A stretch of 19,321 nucleotides of DNA from Neorhizobium sp. UBA7851 (GTDB lineage Bacteria > Pseudomonadota > Alphaproteobacteria > Rhizobiales > Rhizobiaceae), in NCBI GenBank assembly GCA_002500765.1, contig DLSX01000224.1, positions 1-19,321 of the forward strand, written 5' to 3'. Below the pieces are notes generated by a model. That model was not told the DNA's origin. It was given only the letters and a program-made list of their open reading frames with translations, and did not search any database. A program made the translations under genes and the position numbers. Of this stretch, positions 13,604 to 19,321 are shown piece after piece; positions within the stretch are counted from its first letter, which is position 1, and every line of letters begins with the position of its first letter.

Positions 13604-13622
13604 TGAAATGAATTTTGCGTAT
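13578..13622. promoter_or_regulatory. 45-bp perfect palindromic operator upstream of the transporter
   Basis: The left arm 13578-13597 (ATACGCAAAATTCATTTCAT) and the right arm 13603-13622 are perfect 20-bp inverted repeats around the 5-nt centre ATGCA. The inner part ATTTCAT-ATGCA-ATGAAAT carries the motif seen at maiA/hmgA and before the SDR operon. There is no T-run, and it overlaps a good promoter, so it is an operator rather than a terminator. Perfect symmetry over 20 bp suggests binding of two dimers or strong selection. The flanking 13623-13712 shows nothing else. Confidence 0.75.
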
Positions 13623-13712
13623 GAGCTTTTATTCAGCGTACTTGGCTCTGAGCAGGCCGGGAACTTGTTGCTGTCAAACGGGCTATGGCGCCGAGGATAA
13701 CAGCGCGGCTGA

Positions 13713-14135
13713 TCAATCCAGAATCTTGTCAATCGCACGTTGGAAGGTGGCAAGATCCCCCGCCAAGGTCTTGAAAAGTTCCGCCTGGAATTTTTCCGCG
13801 ATGGGGATCAAGGCTTCCATCGTTTCATGGCCCTTTTGTGTAAGTGAAAGGCAGACAAGCCGTCTATCCGAGGGATTGAGAATTTTAACGACTAGCCCGG
13901 CATCTTCCAGGCGGCTCGCTGCACGGCTTGCTTTCGGCTTGTCCATATCAATGCGCGCATGAATATCGCGAATGCTGACCTCTTCTTCCTGGGACAGATG
14001 AGCCAGAACGCGCCACTCGGCAACGGAAAGCCCGAAAGCTTTCTCATAACTTTGCGCGAAATCGCGACTTACGCGACCGGCAGCAACAGATAAGCGATAG
14101 GGAAGAAAGGCTGAAAGTTCAAACTCACTGGTCAT
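13713..14135 (-). CDS. MarR-family transcriptional regulator (HmgR-like by context)
   Basis: The 140-residue protein has the MarR winged-helix layout. An N-terminal dimerisation helix (ELSAFLPYRLSVAAGRVSRDFA) is followed by AEWRVLAHLSQEEEVSIRDI. The recognition helix is IDMDKPKASRAASRLEDAGLV, and the wing is NPSDRRLVCLSLTQKG. MarR repressors bind palindromes over promoters and release them on binding aromatic ligands; those beside hmg genes commonly sense homogentisate. I prefer the ATG at 14135. Two ATGs at 14144 and 14147 sit too close to the only AGGGG, and longer in-frame extensions run into unrelated debris. The gene lies directly upstream of the palindrome-controlled transporter gene on the same strand. 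It is the best candidate reader of the shared operator motif, alongside the GntR regulator. Confidence 0.9.
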   Translation of the reverse strand: MTSEFELSAFLPYRLSVAAGRVSRDFAQSYEKAFGLSVAEWRVLAHLSQEEEVSIRDIHARIDMDKPKASRAASRLEDAGLVVKILNPSDRRLVCLSLTQKGHETMEALIPIAEKFQAELFKTLAGDLATFQRAIDKILD

Positions 14136-14286
14136 CGGCAGCATCATCCCCTGTTCGCTCCATCCGATATAAATGCCTAAACCGTCAACCCGCAACAATG
14201 ATTGAACGTTTCTCAAGCCGGGACTGATCCTTCGATGCTGAAGGGGATGCAGCAGCCCGCTCAGTTGCGGAAACGGGTTGTTCTCC

Positions 14287-14512
14287 TCATGCACGTTCCA
14301 GGCACATGGCGACACCCATTCCACCACCGATGCAGAGCGTCGCCAGTCCTTTTTTGCCGATCCGCGTCGCTTCATTCGCCTCAATCAGGTCGAGATCCGC
14401 CACTTTCCAGCCGGCTTTTTCCAGCGCTTTTCGCGATGCGGGAATACGACCCGTTCCCATGATCTGCGGATCGACACCCGCCGTTGCCCACGATGCGATG
14501 CACGCAAGCGGC
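14287..14512 (-). pseudogene. Remnant of acetyl-CoA acetyltransferase (PhaA/AtoB-type thiolase), internally deleted
   Basis: The minus strand reads IASWATAGVDPQIMGTG, then KALEKAGWKVADLDLIEANEA. It then jumps directly to KKGLATLCIGGGMGVAMCLERA and a stop. In intact thiolases about 60 residues, including the catalytic His of the GHP motif, separate EANEA from KKGLATL. They are missing, although the second catalytic Cys (CIGGG) remains. The N-terminal two-thirds of the gene is absent; at about 14510 it abuts an IS481-type transposase remnant. Nonfunctional. The left boundary is exact (stop codon) and the right boundary is approximate. Confidence 0.85.
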
Positions 14513-15078
14513 ACATCGATCTGGCTGAGGTGTAGACGGCTGAAGGCAAACTTTACCTCTACGTCGCCATCGACAGGACCTCGAAGCTTGCCTTTGTCCA
14601 CCTTGCCGAGCACGCCACCACCCGAACGGCGTCGGACTTCCTGGACGCGCTGGCTGCCGCTGTACCCTACGAGATCCACACGGGTGCTGACCGACAACGG
14701 TATCCAGTTCGCCGACATCCCGAAGAACCGCAATGGGCCAACCGCGCGTTTCCGAGGCCATCCGTTCGACCGGGCATGTTGGCGACACGGCATCGAGCAT
14801 CGGCTGAGCAAACCCAAGCATGCCTGGAGGAATAAACGGCCAGGTCAAGCGGATGAACCGGACCATCAAGGATGGACACCGTCAAACGCTATCCCTACGA
14901 CAGCGAAGATCAGCCGCGCAGACACCTCGGCGATTTCGTCTCGGCATGTAATTTCGCCCGCCGCTTAAGACCCTCAGAGGCCTTACGCCGCAAGAATACA
15001 TCTGCCGCGTCTGGACAAAAGAGCCCGAAAAATTCCGGCTCGATCCAATCCATCAAATGCCGAGGCTAAAAACCCAGT
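14507..15078 (+). pseudogene. Degenerate IS481-type transposase (DDE domain remnant)
   Basis: Joining plus-strand frames gives the integrase core of an IS481-family transposase: HIDLAEV-stop-TAEGKLYLYVAIDRTSK, VLTDNGIQFAD, KPKHAW, NGQVKRMNRTIKD, TVKRYPYDS and RGLTPQEYICRVWTKEPEK. At least one in-frame stop (TAG near 14533) and about four frameshifts interrupt it. The catalytic DDE triad is broken: the Asp residues in VAIDR and LTDNG remain, but the Glu expected in NGQVERMNRT is Lys. The N-terminal helix-turn-helix part is missing and I find no terminal inverted repeats. It cannot be active. It probably landed in the neighbouring thiolase gene before both decayed. Ends are approximate. Confidence 0.85.
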
Positions 15079-15124
15079 CGGACCCACTCAAGAGCAGTAG
15101 TTTGCCTGAGCCGAAGCGAGTGGT

Positions 15125-16003
15125 TCAAATCGGTTGCATCTTACGCATGTCGCTGAGCTGTCGCTTCATCTGATGTATCCGAGCCTGATCTTCCACCGGT
15201 CGACGCATTGCGACGCTTGTTGAAAGAATGTCGATGATTACCAAGGCCGCAATCCGCGAGATCGTTGGCGTGTACATATTCGTGTTTTCGAGCGTTTCGA
15301 CGATCAGTGACACGTCGCAATAATGCGTGAGCGGCGAGTCCGATCCTGTCAGACAGATAACGGTCGCATCATTCTCGTGAGCGATACGGGCTATCTCGAT
15401 GATCGAGCGTGTCGTGCCCGTATTGGAAATGACGAAGGCGACATCGCCGGGCTTCATCATCGAGGCCACCATCAGCTGTTGGTGCGAATCCAGTTCGGCC
15501 ACGCAGGGAACGCCGAATAACGGGAATTTCTGCTGCGCATCCCGCGCGACGATGCCGGAGGCTCCGAAGCCGAAAAAGACGATTGCTCTGGCTGCCGCGA
15601 GAATATCGATCGCGCTGTGCAGCGCCTGCTTGTTCAGCCGCGAGCGTGCCCAGTCGAGGCTGGTCATCGTGTAGTCGAAGATCTTTTCGGCAACGATTTC
15701 AGGCTCGTCAGTGTCCAGCAGCACCGAATGGGTCGCGGGCGTGCCGAAAGCGAGGCTCTGGGCGAGCTTTATCTTGAAATCCTGAAAGCCGCTGCAGCCA
15801 ATTGCATTGGTGAAGCGCAGCACGGTCGGCTGGCTGACATCCGCCAGCTGCGCGGTCTCGCCGACCGTCGCATTCATGATGCGGCGCGGATCGTCCAGCA
15901 CGATGTCGGCAACCTTGCGGTCGGATTTGCGAAGCTCCGGGCGCATCGTTCTGATGATCTCGATGATGTTGCGGCCGCTATTGCGTATGACTTCGGTATC
16001 CAT
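15125..16003 (-). CDS. RpiR-family transcriptional regulator (HTH plus SIS domain)
   Basis: The 292-residue protein has an N-terminal RpiR helix-turn-helix domain (about residues 15-92: RKSDRKVADIVLDDPRRI, VGETAQLADVSQPTVLRFTNAIGCSGFQDFKIKLA). A C-terminal SIS sugar-phosphate isomerase-like domain follows (about 125-260: AIVFFGFGASGIVARDAQ, VISNTGTTRSIIEIA). This architecture senses phosphorylated sugars or sugar acids; HexR, which controls the Entner-Doudoroff enzymes, belongs here. It lies 74 bp after the MBL-fold gene on the same strand, last in an operon whose first visible gene is a KDPG-type aldolase. That fits an HexR-like role for this pathway. GAGAGGG upstream supports the start. An inverted repeat at 16046-16084 may be its operator. 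Confidence 0.93.
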   Translation of the reverse strand: MDTEVIRNSGRNIIEIIRTMRPELRKSDRKVADIVLDDPRRIMNATVGETAQLADVSQPTVLRFTNAIGCSGFQDFKIKLAQSLAFGTPATHSVLLDTDEPEIVAEKIFDYTMTSLDWARSRLNKQALHSAIDILAAARAIVFFGFGASGIVARDAQQKFPLFGVPCVAELDSHQQLMVASMMKPGDVAFVISNTGTTRSIIEIARIAHENDATVICLTGSDSPLTHYCDVSLIVETLENTNMYTPTISRIAALVIIDILSTSVAMRRPVEDQARIHQMKRQLSDMRKMQPI

Positions 16004-16045
16004 CGGGTTCGCCCTCTCGTGCCGGCCCGCTCATAAGCTAAATTC

Positions 16046-16084
16046 GGCATAATGAAAATGGAATCGGCCGCCCGGCATTATGCC
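16046..16084. promoter_or_regulatory. Inverted repeats between the MBL and RpiR genes (possible RpiR operator)
   Basis: GGCATAATG (16046-16054) and CATTATGCC (16076-16084) are a perfect 9-bp inverted pair 21 nt apart. The second lies within GGCAT-T-ATGCC (16074-16084), itself a palindrome that includes the MBL stop codon. They could bind RpiR or fold as a hairpin; no T-run follows. Confidence 0.4.
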
Positions 16085-16947
16085 TCCCGCCATTCATAAC
16101 ATATGCCGACCCTGGCGCGGAGCACATCCGTCTCATAACTCGTAGCTGCTGCGGCATCGATGTTGGCCGCGCTCTCGGTGTTGAAGTCAAAGAGACCGTG
16201 ATGGTGGGCGACCAGATGATGGGCGCCAAGAGCGCCAGCGATCGATATCGCTTCGTCTATGGTGAAATTGCCTGGCACGCTGTTCTGCGAAAGCTCGGGC
16301 CTGCGCCCGTTGACCGGCAAAAGCACGATATCGGGCGCATGCGGTGAAACCTCTTCGACAAGGCCGTCAAAGGGTATGCAGTCGCCCGAATGCCAGATGC
16401 GAAGGCCATCTGTTTCAAAGACATATCCTAGAAAACGGTGATGTCCGGCACCGTCCGTTTCCAGGGCTTCGTGGGCGGCGCGGGTGGCCGTGATCGCAAG
16501 GCCGGGAAACGGTTCGATCGTCTGAAATGAATCAACGAGAATCAATCGATCCTCCGCCGTGCCGGAGCGGTCCAGCGCCTGCTGGCGCGTGGCACGCGGC
16601 GCAATCAGTTTTGCCTGCGGATTGGCCTTCAGCAGCGGCGGCAACGTGCCGGGATCCATATGGTCGGTATGGGCGTGAGTGGAGAGGACAAGGTCCACGC
16701 CTCTGCAGCTTTCAGGCAAGATCGGCGGCGGCATCATCCGCATATGCGGGCGTGCGGTGCCGCGATATTTTTCCGCCAGCGAGTCCGACAGATAGGGATC
16801 GACCACAAGCCGCCGGCCATCCATTTCAAGCACGAACCCGGCCTGGCCGAGCCAGTAGAAACGCACGCCATCGGCAGGCGGCGTGGAGAGCCGCTCCGCC
16901 AGGTGGGCATCGAATGTGATCTCGACAAGCCTGCCTGCCATCGTCAT
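16078..16947 (-). CDS. Metallo-beta-lactamase-fold hydrolase, UlaG-like
   Basis: The 289-residue protein has the MBL metal motif HAHTDH (residues 91-96) after LVLSTH, a further metal ligand region around HSGDCIPFDG, and a C-terminal HHLVAHHHG. The N-terminal WLGQAGFVLEMDGRRLVVDPY and the late GNFTIDEAISIA match the UlaG branch (L-ascorbate-6-phosphate lactonase). In this context it may open a sugar-acid lactone. It starts inside the stop codon of the hydroxyacid dehydrogenase gene (ATGA overlap) and is followed by the RpiR regulator. An alternative start two codons in (ATG at 16941) is possible. The substrate is inferred from family and neighbours only. Confidence 0.88.
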   Translation of the reverse strand: MTMAGRLVEITFDAHLAERLSTPPADGVRFYWLGQAGFVLEMDGRRLVVDPYLSDSLAEKYRGTARPHMRMMPPPILPESCRGVDLVLSTHAHTDHMDPGTLPPLLKANPQAKLIAPRATRQQALDRSGTAEDRLILVDSFQTIEPFPGLAITATRAAHEALETDGAGHHRFLGYVFETDGLRIWHSGDCIPFDGLVEEVSPHAPDIVLLPVNGRRPELSQNSVPGNFTIDEAISIAGALGAHHLVAHHHGLFDFNTESAANIDAAAATSYETDVLRARVGICYEWREA

Positions 16948-17873
16948 GCCCTTAAAGCGAAGAGGAGATTGTCTGCGGCGATGCGGGTCGCGCGTTCGAC
17001 GCTTTCGGTGGTGAAGCCGCCGATATGGCTTGTCGCGATGACACGGGGATGGGCGGCAAGCGTCAGCGACGCCGGCGGTTCCTCATCGAAGACATCCGTC
17101 GCATAGGCACCGACGCGTCCATCCTCCAACGCGTCGATAAGCGCTGCTTCATCGATGAGCTTCGAGCGGGCGGTGTTGACGATCACCTGGCCAGTTTTGC
17201 ACATCGCCAGCCGATCCCTGGTCAAAAGCGCGCTGCCATCACGCGGAAGCGGGCAATGCAGGGAGAGGATATCCGCCTGAGCGACGATCTCGTCGACCTC
17301 GGCATAGGCGAAAGAGGCCGAAGGCAGATCCAGGTTGGGCCGAGCAGGATCGAAGGCGATGACATTTGCACCAAGCGCGATTGCCATGCGTGCGACTTCG
17401 CGGCCGATCGCGCCGCAGCCGATGATGCCGATCGTGCGGCCGCGCATTTCGATGCCGCGCACGCGTGGCCAGCCGCCGGACTTGATGCCGGCATCGGAAA
17501 GCGGGATTGAACGCATGGCGCTGAAGATCAGCCCGATGGTCAGTTCGGCGACACCGAGCGAATTGGCGCCTTCGGCGATCATCACCTGCACGCCGCGTCG
17601 GTTGAGCGTTTCGATCGGCAGATTGTCGACGCCGACACCGTTTCGGCTGATCACCTTCAGCTTTTCCGCAACGGCGATGATCTTCGGCGTCACCGGTTCG
17701 ACACCCGCCAGCCAACCGACACAGTCGGGAACGAGTGTCATCAACTCCTGCTCGGTCGGCATGGCGCCGGCCGTGGAATAGACGATCTCGAAGCCGAGAT
17801 CCCGAAGGCGCTCGACCTCCGGATGCGGCTCCGCGGTCAGGGAACGGGGAGTCACGAGAATGCGCTGGTTCAT
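16944..17873 (-). CDS. D-2-hydroxyacid dehydrogenase (phosphoglycerate dehydrogenase-like)
   Basis: The 309-residue protein belongs to the D-isomer-specific 2-hydroxyacid dehydrogenase family. The Rossmann motif IIGCGAIGREVA is at about 150-161 with an Asp at the end of the next strand (IAFDPARP) for NAD. The catalytic triad is Arg236 (NTARSK), Glu264/265 (DVFDEEP) and His283 (SHIGGF). The substrate-domain motif RNGVGVDNLP is intact. It lacks the ACT domain of biosynthetic SerA, so it is more likely a catabolic enzyme interconverting a 2-hydroxy and a 2-keto acid. It lies 3 bp after the shikimate-dehydrogenase-like gene and overlaps the MBL gene by 4 bp, tightly within the operon. The specific substrate is unknown. 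Confidence 0.92.
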   Translation of the reverse strand: MNQRILVTPRSLTAEPHPEVERLRDLGFEIVYSTAGAMPTEQELMTLVPDCVGWLAGVEPVTPKIIAVAEKLKVISRNGVGVDNLPIETLNRRGVQVMIAEGANSLGVAELTIGLIFSAMRSIPLSDAGIKSGGWPRVRGIEMRGRTIGIIGCGAIGREVARMAIALGANVIAFDPARPNLDLPSASFAYAEVDEIVAQADILSLHCPLPRDGSALLTRDRLAMCKTGQVIVNTARSKLIDEAALIDALEDGRVGAYATDVFDEEPPASLTLAAHPRVIATSHIGGFTTESVERATRIAADNLLFALRA

Positions 17874-17876
17874 GTC

Positions 17877-18830
17877 CTATCTCCCTGCAGCCTGAAGCGC
17901 GGTCTTGGAAATCTCGTCGAAGGCGGGGCCGGAAGCCGGAATCGTCACGTCGAAAACCTCGGCGATCACCTGCGTCCAGCCATGCAGGAAATAGGTCCAG
18001 CCATCTTCCACCTGCAGCGATTTCTCCGCCTCCTGACGGCGGGCTTGATCCAGGAAGACGAGATCGCCGCGATAGTTCAGGTCCCAGACGACGGATCTTT
18101 TCGGAAAACTAACCGCATCGGTGAGCGGTGAACCGGGGGTATCCTTGCCGAGCCCTGTCGCATTGATCACCAGCGACCCGGGTTTCAGCGTCTTCAACAC
18201 CGCATCATTGGCCTCGGCGGTTTTGGCCAGAAGATATTCGACCGGCACGTCGCTTTCGACCTGGGCATGGATACGCCTGATCTCGTCCAGCCGATGCTGG
18301 CTGCGGTTGGTGACGACGATCCTGCCCGGGACGTTCTTGCCGCGGCTCTTGCGCATCAGATGCCAGGTTATGGCAATCGTCGAGCCGCCCGCGCCCATTG
18401 AGAAAAGGTCGGCATCGTGTTCGGCAAAATAGGTATCGCCGAGAAAACCGTCGATTGCGAGGCCCGAAGAAATAGGATCCTTGGCATGGCAGATCAGCTT
18501 GCCGTTCCGCTTCGAGATGCAGCTCGTCTCGTCCATCAGCAGGGCATGCTGGTCGATGACATCGAACAGGTCACGGCACGCATGAAACAGGTCGATCTTG
18601 TGGGTGGTGACGAGCGCCCCGAGCGAGAGCGGATCATCGCGGATGAATTCCACCGCCCTGCGATAGGCCGCCGGATCGTCATGCAGCTTGAAATCGATGC
18701 CCTTGATCACCGCATCCTTTAGGCCGAGATAGTCGGCCCAGGCGGGAAAGACCTTCATGATCGAGCTTTTGCCCGTGGTGACACCGATGAAATAGAGCGT
18801 GGGCTTTGTGGCGGGCTGATAGGATGTCAC
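17877..18830 (-). CDS. Shikimate dehydrogenase family protein (paralogue in a catabolic operon)
   Basis: The 317-residue protein has an N-terminal substrate domain with GKSSIMKVFPAWA (the Ser pair of the shikimate site), the catalytic Lys at 78 (LVTTHK, in place of VTxPxK) and the catalytic Asp at 127 (GLAIDGF). A Rossmann domain follows with GAGGST (146-151) and NRS (175-177). It is longer than the roughly 270-residue AroE, and its PIxHSxSP motif is altered. I therefore expect oxidation of a shikimate-like or other polyhydroxy acid rather than chorismate biosynthesis. The start is GTG, overlapping the aldolase stop as GTGA. It is flanked by a KDPG-type aldolase and a hydroxyacid dehydrogenase in a coupled operon. 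The fold assignment is firm, the substrate open. Confidence 0.85.
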   Translation of the reverse strand: MTSYQPATKPTLYFIGVTTGKSSIMKVFPAWADYLGLKDAVIKGIDFKLHDDPAAYRRAVEFIRDDPLSLGALVTTHKIDLFHACRDLFDVIDQHALLMDETSCISKRNGKLICHAKDPISSGLAIDGFLGDTYFAEHDADLFSMGAGGSTIAITWHLMRKSRGKNVPGRIVVTNRSQHRLDEIRRIHAQVESDVPVEYLLAKTAEANDAVLKTLKPGSLVINATGLGKDTPGSPLTDAVSFPKRSVVWDLNYRGDLVFLDQARRQEAEKSLQVEDGWTYFLHGWTQVIAEVFDVTIPASGPAFDEISKTALQAAGR

Positions 18831-19321
18831 CGGTGTTTCTCCAGCGCTTCCTTGGCAATCTTCACCGCCGCCCTGGCATTTTTCGCGATCTCGGCAAACC
18901 GGCCCTCGCGGATATCTTCGGTCTTAGCAATCCAGGTGCCGCCGACCGCCACGACCTGCTTTATCGCCAGCCAGTCGCCGATCGTCGCTTCCGTCACCCC
19001 GCCTGTGGGAATGAAACGAATGCCGAGATGCGCGAAGGGAGCGGATATGCCGGCAAGCGCCTTCGGACCGCCGGCGACACCAGCCGGAAAAAATTTGGCA
19101 AGACGAACGCCGCGTGCCGCCGCAAGCGTCAGGTCGCTCGGCGTCATGATGCCCGGGCAGAATGGAAGCCCGGCGGTCTTCGCCATGTCGACGATTTCTA
19201 GGTCGCAGCCGGGCGCAAGGCCGAAACGGGCGCCTGAGGCGATCGCGCGATCGAGGTTCGGTCTGTCGAGAATTGTGCCGGCGCCGATACACAGTTCCGG
19301 ACGCGCATCGCGCATGGCGGC
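18827..19321 (-). CDS. KDPG/KHG-type 2-keto-3-deoxy-sugar-acid aldolase, partial (N-terminus off the right edge)
   Basis: The reading frame runs open through the right edge, giving 164 residues of a protein that is about 210 in the family; some 50 N-terminal residues are missing. Visible motifs are CIGAGTI, LPFCPGIMTPSD, the Schiff-base Lys in AKFFPAG, FIPTGGV for phosphate binding, and VAVGGTWIA, all matching class I KDPG aldolases (Eda/DgoA). It would cleave a 2-keto-3-deoxy-6-phospho-sugar acid to pyruvate and an aldehyde. The ATG at 19315 is internal. It is the first visible gene of the minus-strand operon, joined to the shikimate-dehydrogenase-like gene by a GTGA overlap. The sugar acid cannot be named. 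Confidence 0.92.
   Translation of the reverse strand, partial: AAMRDARPELCIGAGTILDRPNLDRAIASGARFGLAPGCDLEIVDMAKTAGLPFCPGIMTPSDLTLAAARGVRLAKFFPAGVAGGPKALAGISAPFAHLGIRFIPTGGVTEATIGDWLAIKQVVAVGGTWIAKTEDIREGRFAEIAKNARAAVKIAKEALEKHR

Noticed and set aside
14136..14384. An N-terminal extension of the MarR gene back to 14384
   Set aside because: The extra 83 residues are out of character for MarR proteins and translate thiolase debris in another frame. The domain begins at MTSEFELSAF.
14507..15078. An active insertion sequence
   Set aside because: Stops, frameshifts, loss of the catalytic Glu, a missing N-terminal domain and no terminal inverted repeats rule out activity.
15084..15123. CCACTC/GAGTGG pair after the RpiR stop as a terminator
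   Set aside because: The stem is only 6 bp with a 28-nt loop and lies at the edge of the transposase remnant, too weak to call.
17877..18830. The biosynthetic aroE gene
   Set aside because: It is longer than AroE, the N-terminal substrate motif and the VTxPxK motif are altered, and the operon context is catabolic. A separate aroE is expected elsewhere in the genome.

Overview
The window looks like a chromosome or megaplasmid segment of an alphaproteobacterium of the Hyphomicrobiales (Rhizobiaceae/Brucellaceae type). The basis is the moderately GC-rich sequence, the style of the ECF sigma/anti-sigma pair, the MHS-type transporter and the gene families present. The genus cannot be named from sequence alone. 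I see no tRNA, rRNA or CRISPR.

Region 1 (1-2487, all minus strand) is a tight envelope/stress block. It is transcribed in the order ECF sigma factor, membrane-anchored anti-sigma factor (overlapping 8 bp), Bax-inhibitor-1 family membrane protein, and a DUF2076 protein cut by the left edge.

Region 2 (2733-14135) is a catabolic island built around homogentisate cleavage. A GntR/FCD regulator and a glutathione S-transferase (minus) diverge from a plus-strand operon of three different short-chain dehydrogenases and a flavoprotein of the 3-ketosteroid delta1-dehydrogenase type. That operon converges on maiA (minus), which diverges from hmgA-fahA (plus). An MHS-family transporter and a MarR-family regulator (both minus) follow. 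HmgA, MaiA and FahA together give the complete route homogentisate -> maleylacetoacetate -> fumarylacetoacetate -> fumarate + acetoacetate. No 4-hydroxyphenylpyruvate dioxygenase or other homogentisate-forming oxygenase is visible. The SDRs and the ketone-dehydrogenating flavoprotein are therefore candidates for feeding the ring pathway by oxidising and aromatising an alicyclic substrate. A shared operator-like motif, TCATTGCAnnnGnAA, occurs in front of the SDR operon, between maiA and hmgA, and in the centre of a perfect 20-bp-arm palindrome over the transporter promoter. A shortened copy lies just before fahA. This suggests that one regulator, most simply the MarR protein, controls the whole island.

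Region 3 (14136-15124) is genomic debris. It holds the C-terminal remnant of an acetyl-CoA acetyltransferase with an internal deletion, joined to a frameshifted IS481-type transposase remnant whose catalytic Glu is replaced by Lys.

Region 4 (15125-19321, all minus strand) is a second catabolic operon. It is transcribed in the order KDPG-type aldolase (cut by the right edge), shikimate-dehydrogenase-like enzyme, D-2-hydroxyacid dehydrogenase, UlaG-like metallo-beta-lactamase-fold hydrolase, and an RpiR-family regulator. The first four genes are coupled by 4-bp overlaps or a 3-bp gap. The combination suggests catabolism of a sugar acid, lactone or polyhydroxylated ring acid, with the substrate unknown.
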